Positions 52,027-64,000 of a stretch of 64,000 bases of DNA are shown here, in pieces. The notes under the pieces are model-generated. The model did not search any database. It was not told the origin of the DNA and worked only from the letters and a program-made list of their open reading frames with translations. Made by a program: the position numbers and the translations under genes. This DNA comes from Apis mellifera. Lineage: Eukaryota; Arthropoda; Insecta; Hymenoptera; Apidae. The DNA lies in NCBI RefSeq assembly GCF_003254395.2, contig NC_037645.1, positions 7,434,593 through 7,498,592 of the forward strand, written 5' to 3'. Numbering within the stretch: the stretch's first letter is position 1; each line of letters begins with the position of its first letter.

Positions 52027-52054
52027 CCCAATCACGAAGCTTGCCGTGATTGGG
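52027..52054. other. Perfect 10-bp inverted repeat (hairpin)
   Basis: CCCAATCACG and CGTGATTGGG flank an 8-nt spacer AAGCTTGC. It is retained intact at 61,916-61,943 in the second copy of the block. It could form a DNA cruciform or RNA hairpin; no role is known. Confidence 0.7.
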
Positions 52055-52559
52055 GATCCAACGATCCCAAGGACGAAATATACTTGTTTCTTTAAATGCG
52101 ATTTATAGATAAATAAAAATATGTGGAAGAAAATATTGAATATCGATATATCCTCACGGGAATGATGAAATTTGACGAGTAATAATTCATGTGCAATTTG
52201 CTAGAATTTTTTTCCAGAAGAAATAAATCGAATTTTTAAAAAGCAATTCGCACACGATTTAACGTTCAAATGTATTTTAACGATAAAAAATCGAAAGAAT
52301 TTTCATTCATTCGAATTAGCGAATAAAAATTATTCTCGGGAGTAATTTTCAAGAATTTCATTCGTTCCCAGATGGATACGTACATATTTGAAATGTAAAA
52401 GAATTGCTCTCAGAAACTGATTATCTAAATAATAATTTTTATCATTCGCTGTCCATTAAAAATATTCTCTGAGAATTTCATCGTTTCAAATTAAATTATT
52501 TAAAATACGAAACTTAATAAACTTTGCATCGAGAGCAATGTCTATTCAACGATATTCAA

Positions 52560-53360
52560 CAAAAGAAAAAAAATAATTATCTGTTAAACAGTTTTAGTTT
52601 CTCTTTTTTTAGATTCACTTAAACAGAATAGATTAATCATCTCTCAGAATCTTCACTTATAATAATTTCCATTCAATTCTTAATTTTACTCCCTACATTC
52701 GAATAATAATAAATACTTCAAATATAAAACTTAAAACAGTTTTAGTTTCTTTTTTTAGATTCACTTAAACAGAAAATTCAAACATATTTGAAACAAAATA
52801 GATTAATCATCTCTCAGAATCTTCACTTATAATAATTTCCATTCAACTCTTAACAATTTTACTCCCTATATTAAGAATAATAATAAATACTTCAAATATA
52901 AAACTTAAAATAGTTTTAGTTTTTCTTTTTAAATTCACTAGACAAAACAGAATTCAAACATATTTGAAACAAAATAGATTAATCTCTCAGAATCTTCACT
53001 TATAATAATTTCCATTCTTAACAATTTTACTCCCTACATTGAGGATAATAATAAATACTTCAAATATAAAACTTAAAACAGTTTTAGTTCTTTTTAGATT
53101 CACTTAAACAGAATTGAAACAAAATAGAATCATCTCTCAAAATCTTCACTTATAATAATTTCCATTCAACTCTTAACAATTTTACTCCCTACATTGAGGA
53201 TAATAATAAATACTTAAAAATATAAAACTTAAAACAGTTTCTCTTTTTAGATTCACTTAAACAGAATTCAAATTATTTAAAAACAAATAGATAATTTTAC
53301 TCCTTACATTGAGGAAAATAATAAATACTTCAAATATAAAACTTAAAACTAAAAATTACC
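52560..53360. repeat. Tandem repeat, about 150-175 bp, four to five copies
   Basis: CTTATAATAATTTCCATT recurs near 52,652, 52,828, 52,998 and 53,148. Each copy also has TTTTACTCCCTACATTGAGG, AATACTTCAAATATAAAAC and AGATTCACTTAAACAGAA. The array recurs in degraded form at about 62,430-63,200. Confidence 0.92.
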
Positions 53361-54156
53361 CTTAAGAATAATTCTTTCTCACTCATCATCAAGAGAATGA
53401 CACAATCCTACTTCCTATTAACTATTAACGAAATCCTCCTTTCAAACTTTCGCCTTCCAATATATATACATATGTATACATATACACATCTCCATTATCC
53501 ACATTATCGAAAGCATTATCACGAGCAGACGCGAAAGCAACACGTGCGTCATTAGCATGCGGAACAGCGTGGTACGAACACGACAGGCTTCGATCAGGCT
53601 TTGGCTGGCCAAGATAAGGCCACGTGCCACATTTATAATTAACTCTAAAACCGTGGAGATACGAGCAATACGTCGAATAGCCTCCCCCTCCCTCCCCTTT
53701 CGATCGATCAATTATTCCTCTCTCTTCCTCTCTTCTTCTCTCCCTCACTTTTTCAACGGCTGCTCGCGTTTTCTCGCGGATAAATAATTTGTTCTGACGT
53801 CACGCTCTGGCAAGGACGAAACTGGAGGATCAATGGCTGCTTATGGAGGGAGGAGGGATCGTTTCAGAGATTTAATTCAACGGAACGGGCATTTATTTCG
53901 GGGGTTGGATAGGATTAGAGTGGACGATGGAAGGGATTAGAAGAGACATCGATAGGGAATTAGTTAGGAGGGGGTTTAGGGTGAAGTTTAGGCTGGTTAT
54001 TGTGAGAGATCGTGCGAGTGTTTGGGCAGGTGGTGGCCAGGGCTTGATGGGTTGGGTTGATTGTCGTGCGCATCGAGTGGATTCCGATGTGGCTGCGGTC
54101 GATCACTGACTGCAGTGTTTGGGAAAACGATTATTGTCTAAATCTTAATTCGGGGG

Positions 54157-57100
54157 ATTGTGATCCGAGTACGTTTCGTAAATCTTGGCGCAAAATTTAA
54201 TTAAATCATGGAAGAATTTACGAATATCAGCGAAATGAATATATAGATTTCTCAAGATTCAGAGAAGAATAATACGTTATAACATATTAAAGAACGAAAT
54301 ATCAGATAACAGAAATATATACAACACACAGAAAAATATAAACATGATAATACAGAAATCATATAAAGACAAAAAGGTTCATTCGTTAATTGGATACCGA
54401 TTACGACAGATGTCAAGCTATTACCGAAACACGATGCACGCGAGAGGCAGAAGCCAATCAGTAATGCTGACCAGAATAAAATAACAAAGAAAAAAAGAAA
54501 AACGTGTCGCGAAACGAAACGAGTGACGGAAATTTTCGTTGTTGTTTTCGCGTTTTCCATTTTAATTCGATTGACCAGCCACGGTTCCAAGACACGATTG
54601 AAGTCCTGAAATATTCTGAAGATTTCCTTCCGAGAATAACGTGTTACATCCTAAGTTACCAAATATAATTTACCTGAATAGATGAAAAGAAGTAAAATGA
54701 AAGATATAATGAGGTTATTAGTAGATAGTACGAACGAGTATGAAGAAAGAAGACAAGAAAATGAAAACGATTGCATCACTGCTCGAAAAAAAAAAAGATT
54801 GGAAAACAGAATTGGTTCATTTCATATTATTCGATACTACGTCATAGTTAAACTTGTATTTATCCACGATCATCGAAAGCTTATACATGAGTGAAATATC
54901 ATACATTACCTTTAATATAATCTACATTCCAAGATGATACTCCTACGAATTTCATTCGATAGAATGTCACGAGAGATATAATAGTATGCTCGATATATCC
55001 ATAAAGCACATTCTATCGAATATCACGGAATTGTGGTAAGAACGCATTGTCTGGAGAGAATCAAGATAAGAGCGTTCGATATAATCGAAACAGACATCCA
55101 AGAGGGGAAAGGTAACCAAAGATTGATTATGCAATAACATCCATTGTAACATCAGAATACGGTCAAAGAAAAAAATAATATAATATATATATATGATAGT
55201 ATTAGTGGAATATATATCTATGGGAAATACGAGAGAATATCGCGAAATTTCTTTCGTTCGACTCGTTTCAACTACAGTTCCGGATTGGTTTAGTGCGCAT
55301 GCTCGAACCGTTTGCGTTAACACACAAGGAGAGAAAGGAAAGGAAGGAAAGAAGGAAGGGAATTTCTCGCGCGAATATCAACGAAAGATGCGGAATTGGC
55401 TATTTAAAAAGTTCGCGATAACTTTTCGAAGCGGATAGGCAAGAAAGCTCACCTTCTGTATCGAGAATCTGTTTTCCGTGCATACCCTGGTCTAAACAAA
55501 TAAATGTCTACATTTTTTATTTATATTATATTATCTTTTTTATATCGAAGAATATGAAATCAGCCAAAATAATTTAATCTTTTAACGGTAAATCATCGAA
55601 ACGAAATATAATGATGATATAGTTTAAAAAGAATTTGAATGAAGACGTTATGTTAATATTTTTGGATAACAAAAAGTATATTAAAAGTATATAAATTTAT
55701 ATGAGTTAGTAAACTTAAGTAAAGTATACAGAGAATACGAATCTAACTAATCATTAATCACGATATACAAGATTTTAAAGATTGGAATTGTCGATTAATT
55801 TAAATTGTTATCGTGTATATCCTGTATTCAAATTATCAGAGGAATAATAATATACTATAATGGTTCCGAGTTTAAAATTTAAATTAAATATCGTTGATTA
55901 AATATATTCGATATACAACATAACCTAAAAACTTGTCCCTTATCCCCTGGGTGAAGTAATAAGTGGAGAACTGCCAGAAATTCAGCTTCACTCCGGGCAA
56001 ATCCAATTTGCAGCAAAATTTTGTTTTATAAATTTAATCATGTTGTAAATAACACTCTGCAATTTAAATATGTATTATTATTATTATTATTCATTATTTA
56101 ATTATGAATTGTATATAAATCACAAGTAGAAATATCCCTATTCATAACATGGACCCACGATCATTAGATAAATTTAAAAGAGCTAGGAGAACTCCAATAT
56201 AGAATTTCAAACTAATATTTAAATTTCCGCGGACCCGTTATAACTAAATCATCACCCGCTAAAAACTAACTAAGCCTAACTACCTATAACCCTCATGCCC
56301 TCCCTCCTATCTACATATCATCATATTCACATTTTTCGTATTTTTATACGAAACTAACTATTATCTTTGAAAAATATTTGGACACACCCAAATATAGCAT
56401 ATACAAATACATACACATTTCGATCCTTCTTTTTTATCTAAATATAAAAAGTTACTATTTTACTCCAACACATCTAATATATATAATAATAAAATAAAAG
56501 AAAAGAAAAAAGCAATAATCACCGACACTTCAATAATTTTCCTTCATAAATAAATTACAAAGAAATATATAATTCAGGATTCCACTTTTTCAACCCAATA
56601 GATGTTACAATACATAAAATAAACACATTTTGCACATACTTTATCTCCTACGCGCAAAATATAATTTGATTCCTAACTATTCTGGACATACCAATTAAGA
56701 CGGAAAAGAAGCTGTTTTTGCGGAGGATGGAAATCGAAGTTGAATTCGCCCTCAGGTGATAATATCTGCTATGGCGGACCACAGGTGTGCCCGTGAAATT
56801 AACACCCTTGTAATTAAACTTAAACTCTACACCCGTTGCACACGTTGTCGTATCAAGCCTTTTTTCCTTAGTCCCGAGGACGGGCGATATGGCTGGGAAT
56901 ATTCCGCGTTCGGAAGGAAAAAACCGCCCTGCTGCTTTAAACAGGGCGCATCGTGTTTTTAAAAAAAAAAAATAGAAAAAAGAAAATATCACCGTGGATA
57001 TTGTATATAATCACATGCACGATTTACGTTTTAGACAATATGTAATAAAATTCGTGAGATGAAATTTGAAAATTTTCGATTCCGATGAATAAAGAATTTT

Positions 57101-58849
57101 ATTTCAATTTTTCATTACACAGGATGATTCCCTGATAATATGGAACATGTATATTAGTCCGTAGTTAATATCTTCTTTTGGGATAGGGATGAATGAAGGA
57201 TTACATTTTTCATACCTTTGTGTCTCAATAAATGGTAGATACATAGTAGCGCATTTTATATAATTAATTAATTTATTCCACAAAGGGAAAAATATACCTT
57301 TCGCTCAATATATACATAATATTAAAATTATATGAAAAACCTAACTAAAAATTGGACCGATTATTTTCAATATTACCAATAATTATTCTTATATACAACA
57401 TATACGAATACACGAAAATCAAACAGATAACAAAGGAATCATTTATTTATCTGGAGAGGTTGTATGTATAATTCATTTGTATAAACTTCTCTCTGACCCA
57501 AAAAAAAAAAAATCGATGGAACAAAGTAAATAATTCATTCAACAAATAAACTATTCACCCAACATCCGCTTATCTCTTTTTCCTGTGGTCTTCATAAAAT
57601 ATAAAAACGATACAATACTTTTTAACAAAATGTAAAAATATAGATCTACAAAAACCCGTGACAAACTCAGTCAACCAGAACGATGAATACCGCAAAAAAG
57701 AGAACATAAAGAACGATAAATAATGTATACAGAATAATTTAATCAACATTATAAATAAATAACATATAAAATACTCCTATATATGATCCGTATTTACTTT
57801 TCAGGAGCAAAGAAGACGAGAAATATATAGAAATAACAGTATACCCGAGACTGCAGTTTGGATCGATACGTCCGAAACTTATATACGAAAACTATATCAG
57901 AGTATAGAAGAAAGGAGAAGGGGGAGGTAGTCGTAATCACATTGAAAAAGAGAGAAATATATTTCCTTCTACACCAAGGGATTATTTTCCGTCACGTAGA
58001 CGGTGTTTCGTTTCGTTTCGTTTCGTTTTCGTTTCGGCCAGAGAAAAGAGCGACACAGATAAACAAAAGGAGAGAGAGACACACACACTTTCCAGTCGAG
58101 ACTAGGAGCGGTGAATTGGTCCACCCCATCCCCTCCGCTATAGCCATGAGATGGAGTGAGAGTAGATCTAAACACGTAGAATAATTTCCCGGAAACAAAG
58201 GGTGAATGCTCGAATTGAATCGGCGACCAATGCACACCTCCTCAGAGGACTTATTGTTATAACATTCTACTAGTAATTTATACAATACATACTACCTATA
58301 CTATCGTTCTTTACATGCTATTACGTTGCAGAAAGATCTCAATTCAGAGAGAGACAAGACAAAAACGAGAAAAGAGAGAAAAGACATCAGTTACGAACAC
58401 TAAGAAATTGAGACAAGAAAAGAACAGCAGAGAGGAGGGGAAGGGCAGCTTTCTCCTTTTCCACCCTAGTTGGTGCTATCATTTCCTTTAAAATATGGGT
58501 CACCGGATATATAATACTATTTTAGAGAATTAGAGAATAATTCACTGCTTCGATGGAAGGACGTTTGTATTTTTTTTATTTTTTTTATTTTTTATATTAT
58601 TTTTTATTCTTACATATCTTCGCCAGTTCTGGAAGGTTTTTTGGATGCAAAAGAAGTTGTGAACAAATAGGAGTGGTATCATGTGAGGAAGATGTAGAAT
58701 GGTAGAAGTTTATAAGTTATGTATTATGGAAAATTAATCAGATAGAGAATATTTAATTAGATTAGAGAGATGTAATAATACGTATTTAAGGATCATAGTA
58801 ATTGTATACAAGGAATATAATTAGGATATTTCTTCTATGAGAAGATATA
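54157..58849. other. Gene-free stretch between the two large copies
   Basis: AT-rich sequence. A complex patch at 56,690-56,960 ends with a perfect 7-bp stem CGCCCTG/CAGGGCG (56,925-56,948). A (TTTCG)n run lies at 58,006-58,036, and a patch at 58,080-58,300 is less AT-rich. Open frames (54,252-54,590 -, 54,967-55,323 -, 56,648-56,992 -, 57,858-58,184 +) resemble no known protein. Confidence 0.5.
58006..58036. repeat. (TTTCG)n pentanucleotide repeat
   Basis: About six units, with one unit expanded by a T. Confidence 0.9.
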
Positions 58850-60226
58850 ATGTATATCTTGGATTTCTTTTATTTATTATATATAACACAAAAATTAGTG
58901 TGGAAGAAATATATAAGAATGTTGTAGAAAATAAAAATAATAGATATGTATTGAAAACGTTTTAGATTTAATTTATTACAAGAGAATTGCCTGTTGATGT
59001 TGGAGAAATTTAATGAATTTCTATATTTCGGATCATTAATATTGTTTTTAATTAAGATATAGAGGTAACAAGATGTAAAATGAAGCGATACAACATTGTT
59101 TCTAAGAGTGAAAGAAATAATAACTCATTGAATATTCATATTTTACACATTTCTATTTTATATATTCAAATATAAAGAAATTCTAGAGAAATGAACTAAC
59201 ATAGAGAATACTAGAGAGATATATATAGTATATAGAGATATATCACAAAAGAAAATTGAATATAGATAATCAATAAAATATGAAAAGATACAATTAATTT
59301 TATTATCAATGAATATATTGAAAATATAAGATAATACAGGATTACATATAATAATAAAGACCATGAGATTAATAAATACAGATATAAAGTATATACATAT
59401 ATTACATTACATATATATAATATTTGTTTCCTTTTTATTTCTTAATTGATATATATACATATATACAGATATATACTTAAGCAGTAATATGATAATATAG
59501 TATGATATAAGATATTAAACCAAATTAAACACACCTAAAAATCGATTAATACTTAAATACTAGCAAAAATGCATCAATACCACAAATACACACCATATTA
59601 AATACAAACTAATATTACAGACACGACATTAAACTTCAACATCAGCACATTATATAATAAGAACAACAATAAAAAAAAAATTAATCTAGACAATACACAT
59701 ACAACATACACATATACCATAGACCAGACATACATAATACACACTAGACATACATACTCATACAGACAACACAGAAATAGACAAATTAGATTCAATCAAC
59801 TACAAAATACACACAATAATATACACATATATATAAAAAGACATAATACCATACATTACAACAAATCAGACACAAGACAATACATCACAAACAACATTAG
59901 CACACAGAGATATACACACAACAGATCAACCTAAAAATAGCCTAAAAGTACAAATAACACAAAACAAAAAAAATAGCAGAATATAATATACATATATACA
60001 ATTACAATTACCAATACATACACATACAGAAACTAATCAGACATAAAAAAAATTAACATTTTCTGAAAAATAGAACGACACAATAGAATACACATACACA
60101 ATATATACACAGATAAAAAATAAAATAAAATATAAATAATAATATAAAAATAAAATAATAAAAAAAATCAAATTGAACTATAACGGACTATACCAAATTT
60201 TTCAGCCTAACGACACAATTTTTTAA
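58850..60226. other. Extremely low-complexity A/T/C-rich stretch, probably poor consensus
   Basis: Right of about 59,500 the + strand loses nearly all G and becomes strings of ACA, ATA and AAA words. There is no stable repeat unit and no gene. The composition shift is unlike the rest of the window and adjoins the noisy duplicate copy. Confidence 0.55.
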
Positions 60227-63200
60227 GATCCGACGTGTTCACATTATTTACGATTTTATACGTACAATTTATATCTTTTAATACAATTACCAACAATCTA
60301 CCGAAAACAGAACATCATATAATTATAACACAATAATATTACACTATTACATAAAATATATATAATAGAAAATGAACCAAATTAGGAATTTAATATAAAT
60401 AGAAAAAATCCAAAAAAAAATTACCACGAATCAACGCCTACGCATTAATAAAATTTCAAAGATATAATATACACAATTAATATAACAAAATTTACATCTA
60501 AAAAAAACAAAAATAAATAAAAATTATATTATATAGAAATGACAAAAAAAAAATAAAAAAAAAAAAAAAAAATATAAAAATAATATATAAAGATATAAAC
60601 AAATATAAATAGAAAAAATAATTCTCAAGAAAAAAAAAAATCGTAAAATAATAATAATTTAATATCGAGTTTGCGGGCTAATTTGCGAACGAAACGTGAA
60701 ACGACAACAGCTAAGAGGATCGATATCGGCCACCGTGATTACCCGTCCAATTGAAATGTCTCGTTTCCAACCCTTTCGTTCGAATAATCCCACGACCAGC
60801 CACTATTAAGAAGCCCGCCCAAGTTTGGAGAAGTAGGAATTGGTTCTTGGAAGAGACGAAACGCGATCAAGTTAAGAGGGTGGCAGGATTGGTAGGGTAG
60901 GTTAGGTTCAAGGGGTTTGCCACTTGTCGAGGTAACCGCGTAACTGCGACGACTGATTTACTGGCTCGATAACTAGAGACCATTAATATCGGTCGAGAAA
61001 TTGAGAGCGTAACGAGTTCCTTTTCGATTGAAAGTGAAAATCCAAAAATCGACTCGAGGTGGAAAGAGAAATATTTTTAACGAAGTAAGAACAAGAATGT
61101 GAAAGGAGAATGTTCGAGAAATCTTGACTCTGATTATAAAACAGAATACAAAAATCGAATATCAGATTTTTAATCGTATTAAATTCTAATTTTCGGATAA
61201 ATTATTTATTTGATATCTTCCCGATTATTCTCATATTTTTGTATTTCATTTGCGTTGGAAATTCTCAAGAATTTGTCAATATATAAATTGACAGAGAAAT
61301 GAAAAAAATTGTAAACAGAATATTGTTAATGTTATACGAATTGGATATACGCGTACTCCTACGCCATGCTAAGAATTCACTAATTGAAGAGGCGTTTAAA
61401 TTGCAGCCAGTTTCGTAAATACGAATTTTCCACGAAACTTTCGAAAACGATTTTAAAACGAGGGGAAGAGGAGGAGTGTTAACATTACGATCCTCGAGAG
61501 ACTTCCAAAATTGGAGGAGAATCGTTTCGATTTTTCCATTCCATTTCGTTTTTTTTTTTTTTTTTCGTTAACTGAATTAGCTGAATTAACGAGATTTTAA
61601 TCTAGGTTAACGAGTTATTAATACACACGCCACACACACACATACATATATTCTGGACATAATTACGAAAATTGTCGTAGAAAATTGTTCTCTGAAAGTA
61701 ATTTTATACCTGTGATAAATATACAAAGTCGATGGATATGGCGGGAAAATTGATTTTTAATCCTCAAAAGAATCGTGATCCCTTTTAGAAGGAAAGAGAA
61801 GAAAAAAAAAAAAAAAAAAGCAATGGCCAATGGATCTGTTGGCTTTGTGGCTTTGAAACAAATGCAGAACCAAAACGCAATACTATCCATCTTCCTCCAC
61901 AAAAAATCCAATTTTCCCAATCACGAAGCTTGCCGTGATTGGGGATCCAACGATCCAAGACGAAATATACTTTGTTTCTTAAATGCGAATTTATAGATAA
62001 ATAAAAATATAGTGGAAGAAAATATTGAATATCGATATATCCTCACGGAATGATGAAATTTGACGAGTAATAATTCATGTGCAAAAATTTGCTAGAATTT
62101 TTCCAGAAGAAATAAATCGAATTTTTAAAAAGCAATTCGCACAGATTTAAACGTTACAATGTATTTTAACGATAAAAATCGAAAAATTTTCATTCATTGA
62201 AAGAAATAATTATTCTCGGAGTAATTTTCAGAATTTATTCGTCCCAGATGGATACGTACATATTTGAAAATGTAAAAGAATTGCCTCGAGAACTGATATA
62301 TTAATATAATATTTTATCATTCGCTGTCCATTAAAAATATTCTCTGAGAATTTCATCGTTTCAAATTAAATTATTTAAAATACGAAACTTAATAAACTTT
62401 GCATCGAGAGCAATGTCTATTCAACATATTCAACAAAAAAAAAAAATAATTATCTGTTAAACAGTTTTAGTTTCCTTTTTTTAGATTCACTTAAACAGAA
62501 TAGATTAATCATCTCTCAGAATCTTCACTTATAATATAATTCATTCAATTCTTAATTTTAATCCCTACATTCAGAAAAATATAAATAACTTCAATATAAA
62601 AATTAAAACAGTTTTAGTTTCTTTTTTTAGATTCACTTAAACAGAAATTCAAACTATATTTGAAACAAAATAGATTAATCATCTCTCAAATCTTCACTTA
62701 TAATAATTTCATTCAACTCTTAACATATTACTCCCAATATATAATAATAATAATACTAATCATAAAAACATTAAATAGTTAAAGTTTTCTTTTTAAATAC
62801 TAGACAAAACAGAATTACAAAATATTAGAACAATAAATAATTACTCAAAAATCACATTCATTATAATAATTTCCATTTAACAATTTACTCCCTACATTGA
62901 GGATAATAATAAATACTTCAAATATAAAACTTAAAACAGTTTTAGTTCTTTTTAGATTCACTTAAACAGAATTGAAACAAAATAGAATCATCTCTCAAAA
63001 TCTTCACTATAATAATTTCCATTCAACTCTTAACAATTTTACTCCCTACATTGAGGATAATAATAAATACTTCAAATATAAAACTTAAAACAGTTTTCTT
63101 TTTTAGATTCCATTAAACAGAATTCAAACATATTTAAAACAAAATAGAATATTTTACTCTAATTGAGGAATAATAATAAACTTCAAATATAAAACTTAAA

Positions 63201-64000
63201 ACTAAAAATTACCCTTAAGAATAATTCTTTCTCACTCATCATCAAGAGAATGACACAATCCTACTTCCTATTAACTATTAACGAAATCCTCCTTTCCAAA
63301 CTTTCGCCTTCCAATATATATACATATGTATATAAATTACCATCTCCATTATCCACTTTTCGAAGCATTATCACGAGCAGACGCGAAAGCAACACGGTGC
63401 GTCATTAGATGCGAACAGCGTGGTACGAACACGACAGGCTTCGATCAGGCTTTGGCTGGCCAAGATAAGGCACGTGCCACATTTATAATTAACTCTAAAA
63501 CCGTGATACGAGCAATAAGTCAGATAAAGCCTCCCCTCCTCCCTTTCGATCGATCAATTATTCCTCTCTCTTTCTCTCTTTCTTCTCTCCTCACTTTTTC
63601 AACGGCTGCTCGCGTTTTCTCGCGGATAAATAATTTGTTCTGACGTCACGCTCTGGCCAAGGACGAAACTGGAGGATCAATGGCTGCTTATGGAGGGAGG
63701 AGGGATCGTTTCAGAGATTTAATTCAACGGAACGGGCATTATATTCGGGGTTGGATAGGATTAGGTGGACGATGGAAGGGATTAGAAGAGACATCGATAG
63801 GGAATTATTAGGAGGGGGTTTAGGTGAAGTTTAGGCTGGTTATGTGAGAGATCGTGGAGTGTTTGGGCAGGTGGGCCAGGCTTGATGGGTTGGGTTGATT
63901 GTCGGTGCGATCGAGTGGATTCCGATGTGGCTGCGTCGATCACTGACTGCAGTGTTTGGGGAACGATTATGTCTAAATCTTATTCGGGGGAATGATTGAA
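60227..64000. repeat. Right copy of the 3.7-kb duplicated block, with many indels
   Basis: Same order and sequence as 50,461-54,156. The offset between copies rises from 9,766 to 9,907 across a disordered A-rich part (60,300-60,660), then falls to 9,835 at the window end, a net loss of about 70 bases in 3.3 kb. Differences are mainly single-base gains and losses in short runs. It continues to the window edge. Confidence 0.95.
61916..61943. other. Second copy of the 10-bp inverted repeat
   Basis: Identical to 52,027-52,054, although the bases on both sides carry indels. Confidence 0.7.

Larger units (their letters stand above)
50461..54156. repeat. Left copy of a 3.7-kb duplicated block
   Basis: Collinear with 60,227-64,000. 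Contents in order: a two-copy repeat of about 100 bp (50,519-50,715), a CpG-richer part (50,760-51,080, with a 165-codon minus frame at 50,755-51,252), a poly-T run (51,665-51,680), an (AC)n run (51,739-51,757), a perfect 10-bp inverted repeat (52,027-52,054), a tandem array (52,560-53,360) and a CpG-rich end (53,500-54,120). No frame in it matches a known family. The 165-codon frame is broken in the other copy. Confidence 0.95.

Noticed and set aside
51892..52095. Small + frame with AMANGSVGFVAL, seen again at 61,775
   Set aside because: The repeat reflects DNA duplication only. The frames diverge after a few residues through indels, and no protein family is recognised.
1..64000. Known microRNAs, snRNAs or rRNA
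   Set aside because: I looked by eye for the mature sequences of widely conserved insect microRNAs and for rRNA and U6 motifs and found none. A covariance-model search would be decisive.
1..64000. Autonomous transposons (mariner, retroelements)
   Set aside because: No transposase, reverse transcriptase or integrase motif in any listed frame, and no paired long terminal repeats. The only long direct duplications are the blocks right of 48 kb, which look like assembly artefacts.

Overview
This is AT-rich eukaryotic DNA with long homopolymers, frequent CpG (TTCGAA, ATCGAT), many pyrimidine microsatellites and scattered GGTTA/TTAGG pentamers. That combination fits an insect, most likely a hymenopteran such as a bee. 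The organism is inferred from composition and the TTAGG motif, not from a diagnostic gene.

I find no protein-coding gene I can defend. The open frames are short, mostly lysine/phenylalanine/arginine-rich, usually open in several frames at once, and show no recognisable domain. The window reads as a gene desert or the inside of a very large intron. Its main content is a series of diverged tandem-repeat blocks with independent units: 3.6-5.0 kb (about 185-350 bp), 10.4-11.2 kb (99 bp and longer), 11.9-12.7 kb (about 155 bp), 17.2-18.3 kb (about 250 bp), 25.6-25.9 kb (161 bp, two copies), 28.0-28.7 kb (about 224 bp), 35.2-36.5 kb (mixed 76 and about 145-175 bp), 37.9-39.2 kb (164-174 bp dimers), 44.7-46.2 kb (about 75 bp) and 52.6-53.4 kb (about 150-175 bp). 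Two tRNA-like sequences at 6.5 and 21.1 kb share core spacing and look like one tRNA-derived family.

Between the repeats are islands of more complex, CpG-rich sequence that could be regulatory: 5.04-5.33, 6.0-6.2, 6.85-7.2, 11.4-11.85, 13.08-13.38, 22.86-23.3, 44.1-44.4 and 48.0-48.3 kb. Several hold perfect inverted repeats or known-type motifs (CACGTG, CCAAT, ATGGCGG, TATAAAG). Whether any is functional cannot be decided from one sequence.

The right third appears damaged as an assembly. A block at 48,411-48,895 recurs at 49,782-50,275, and a block at 50,461-54,156 recurs at 60,227-64,000. In each pair the second copy differs largely by single-base losses and homopolymer changes, as expected for an uncorrected noisy-read copy or unmerged haplotig. 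The intervening 58.85-60.65 kb is almost pure A/T/C low-complexity sequence with the same character. Features right of about 49.8 kb should be treated cautiously.
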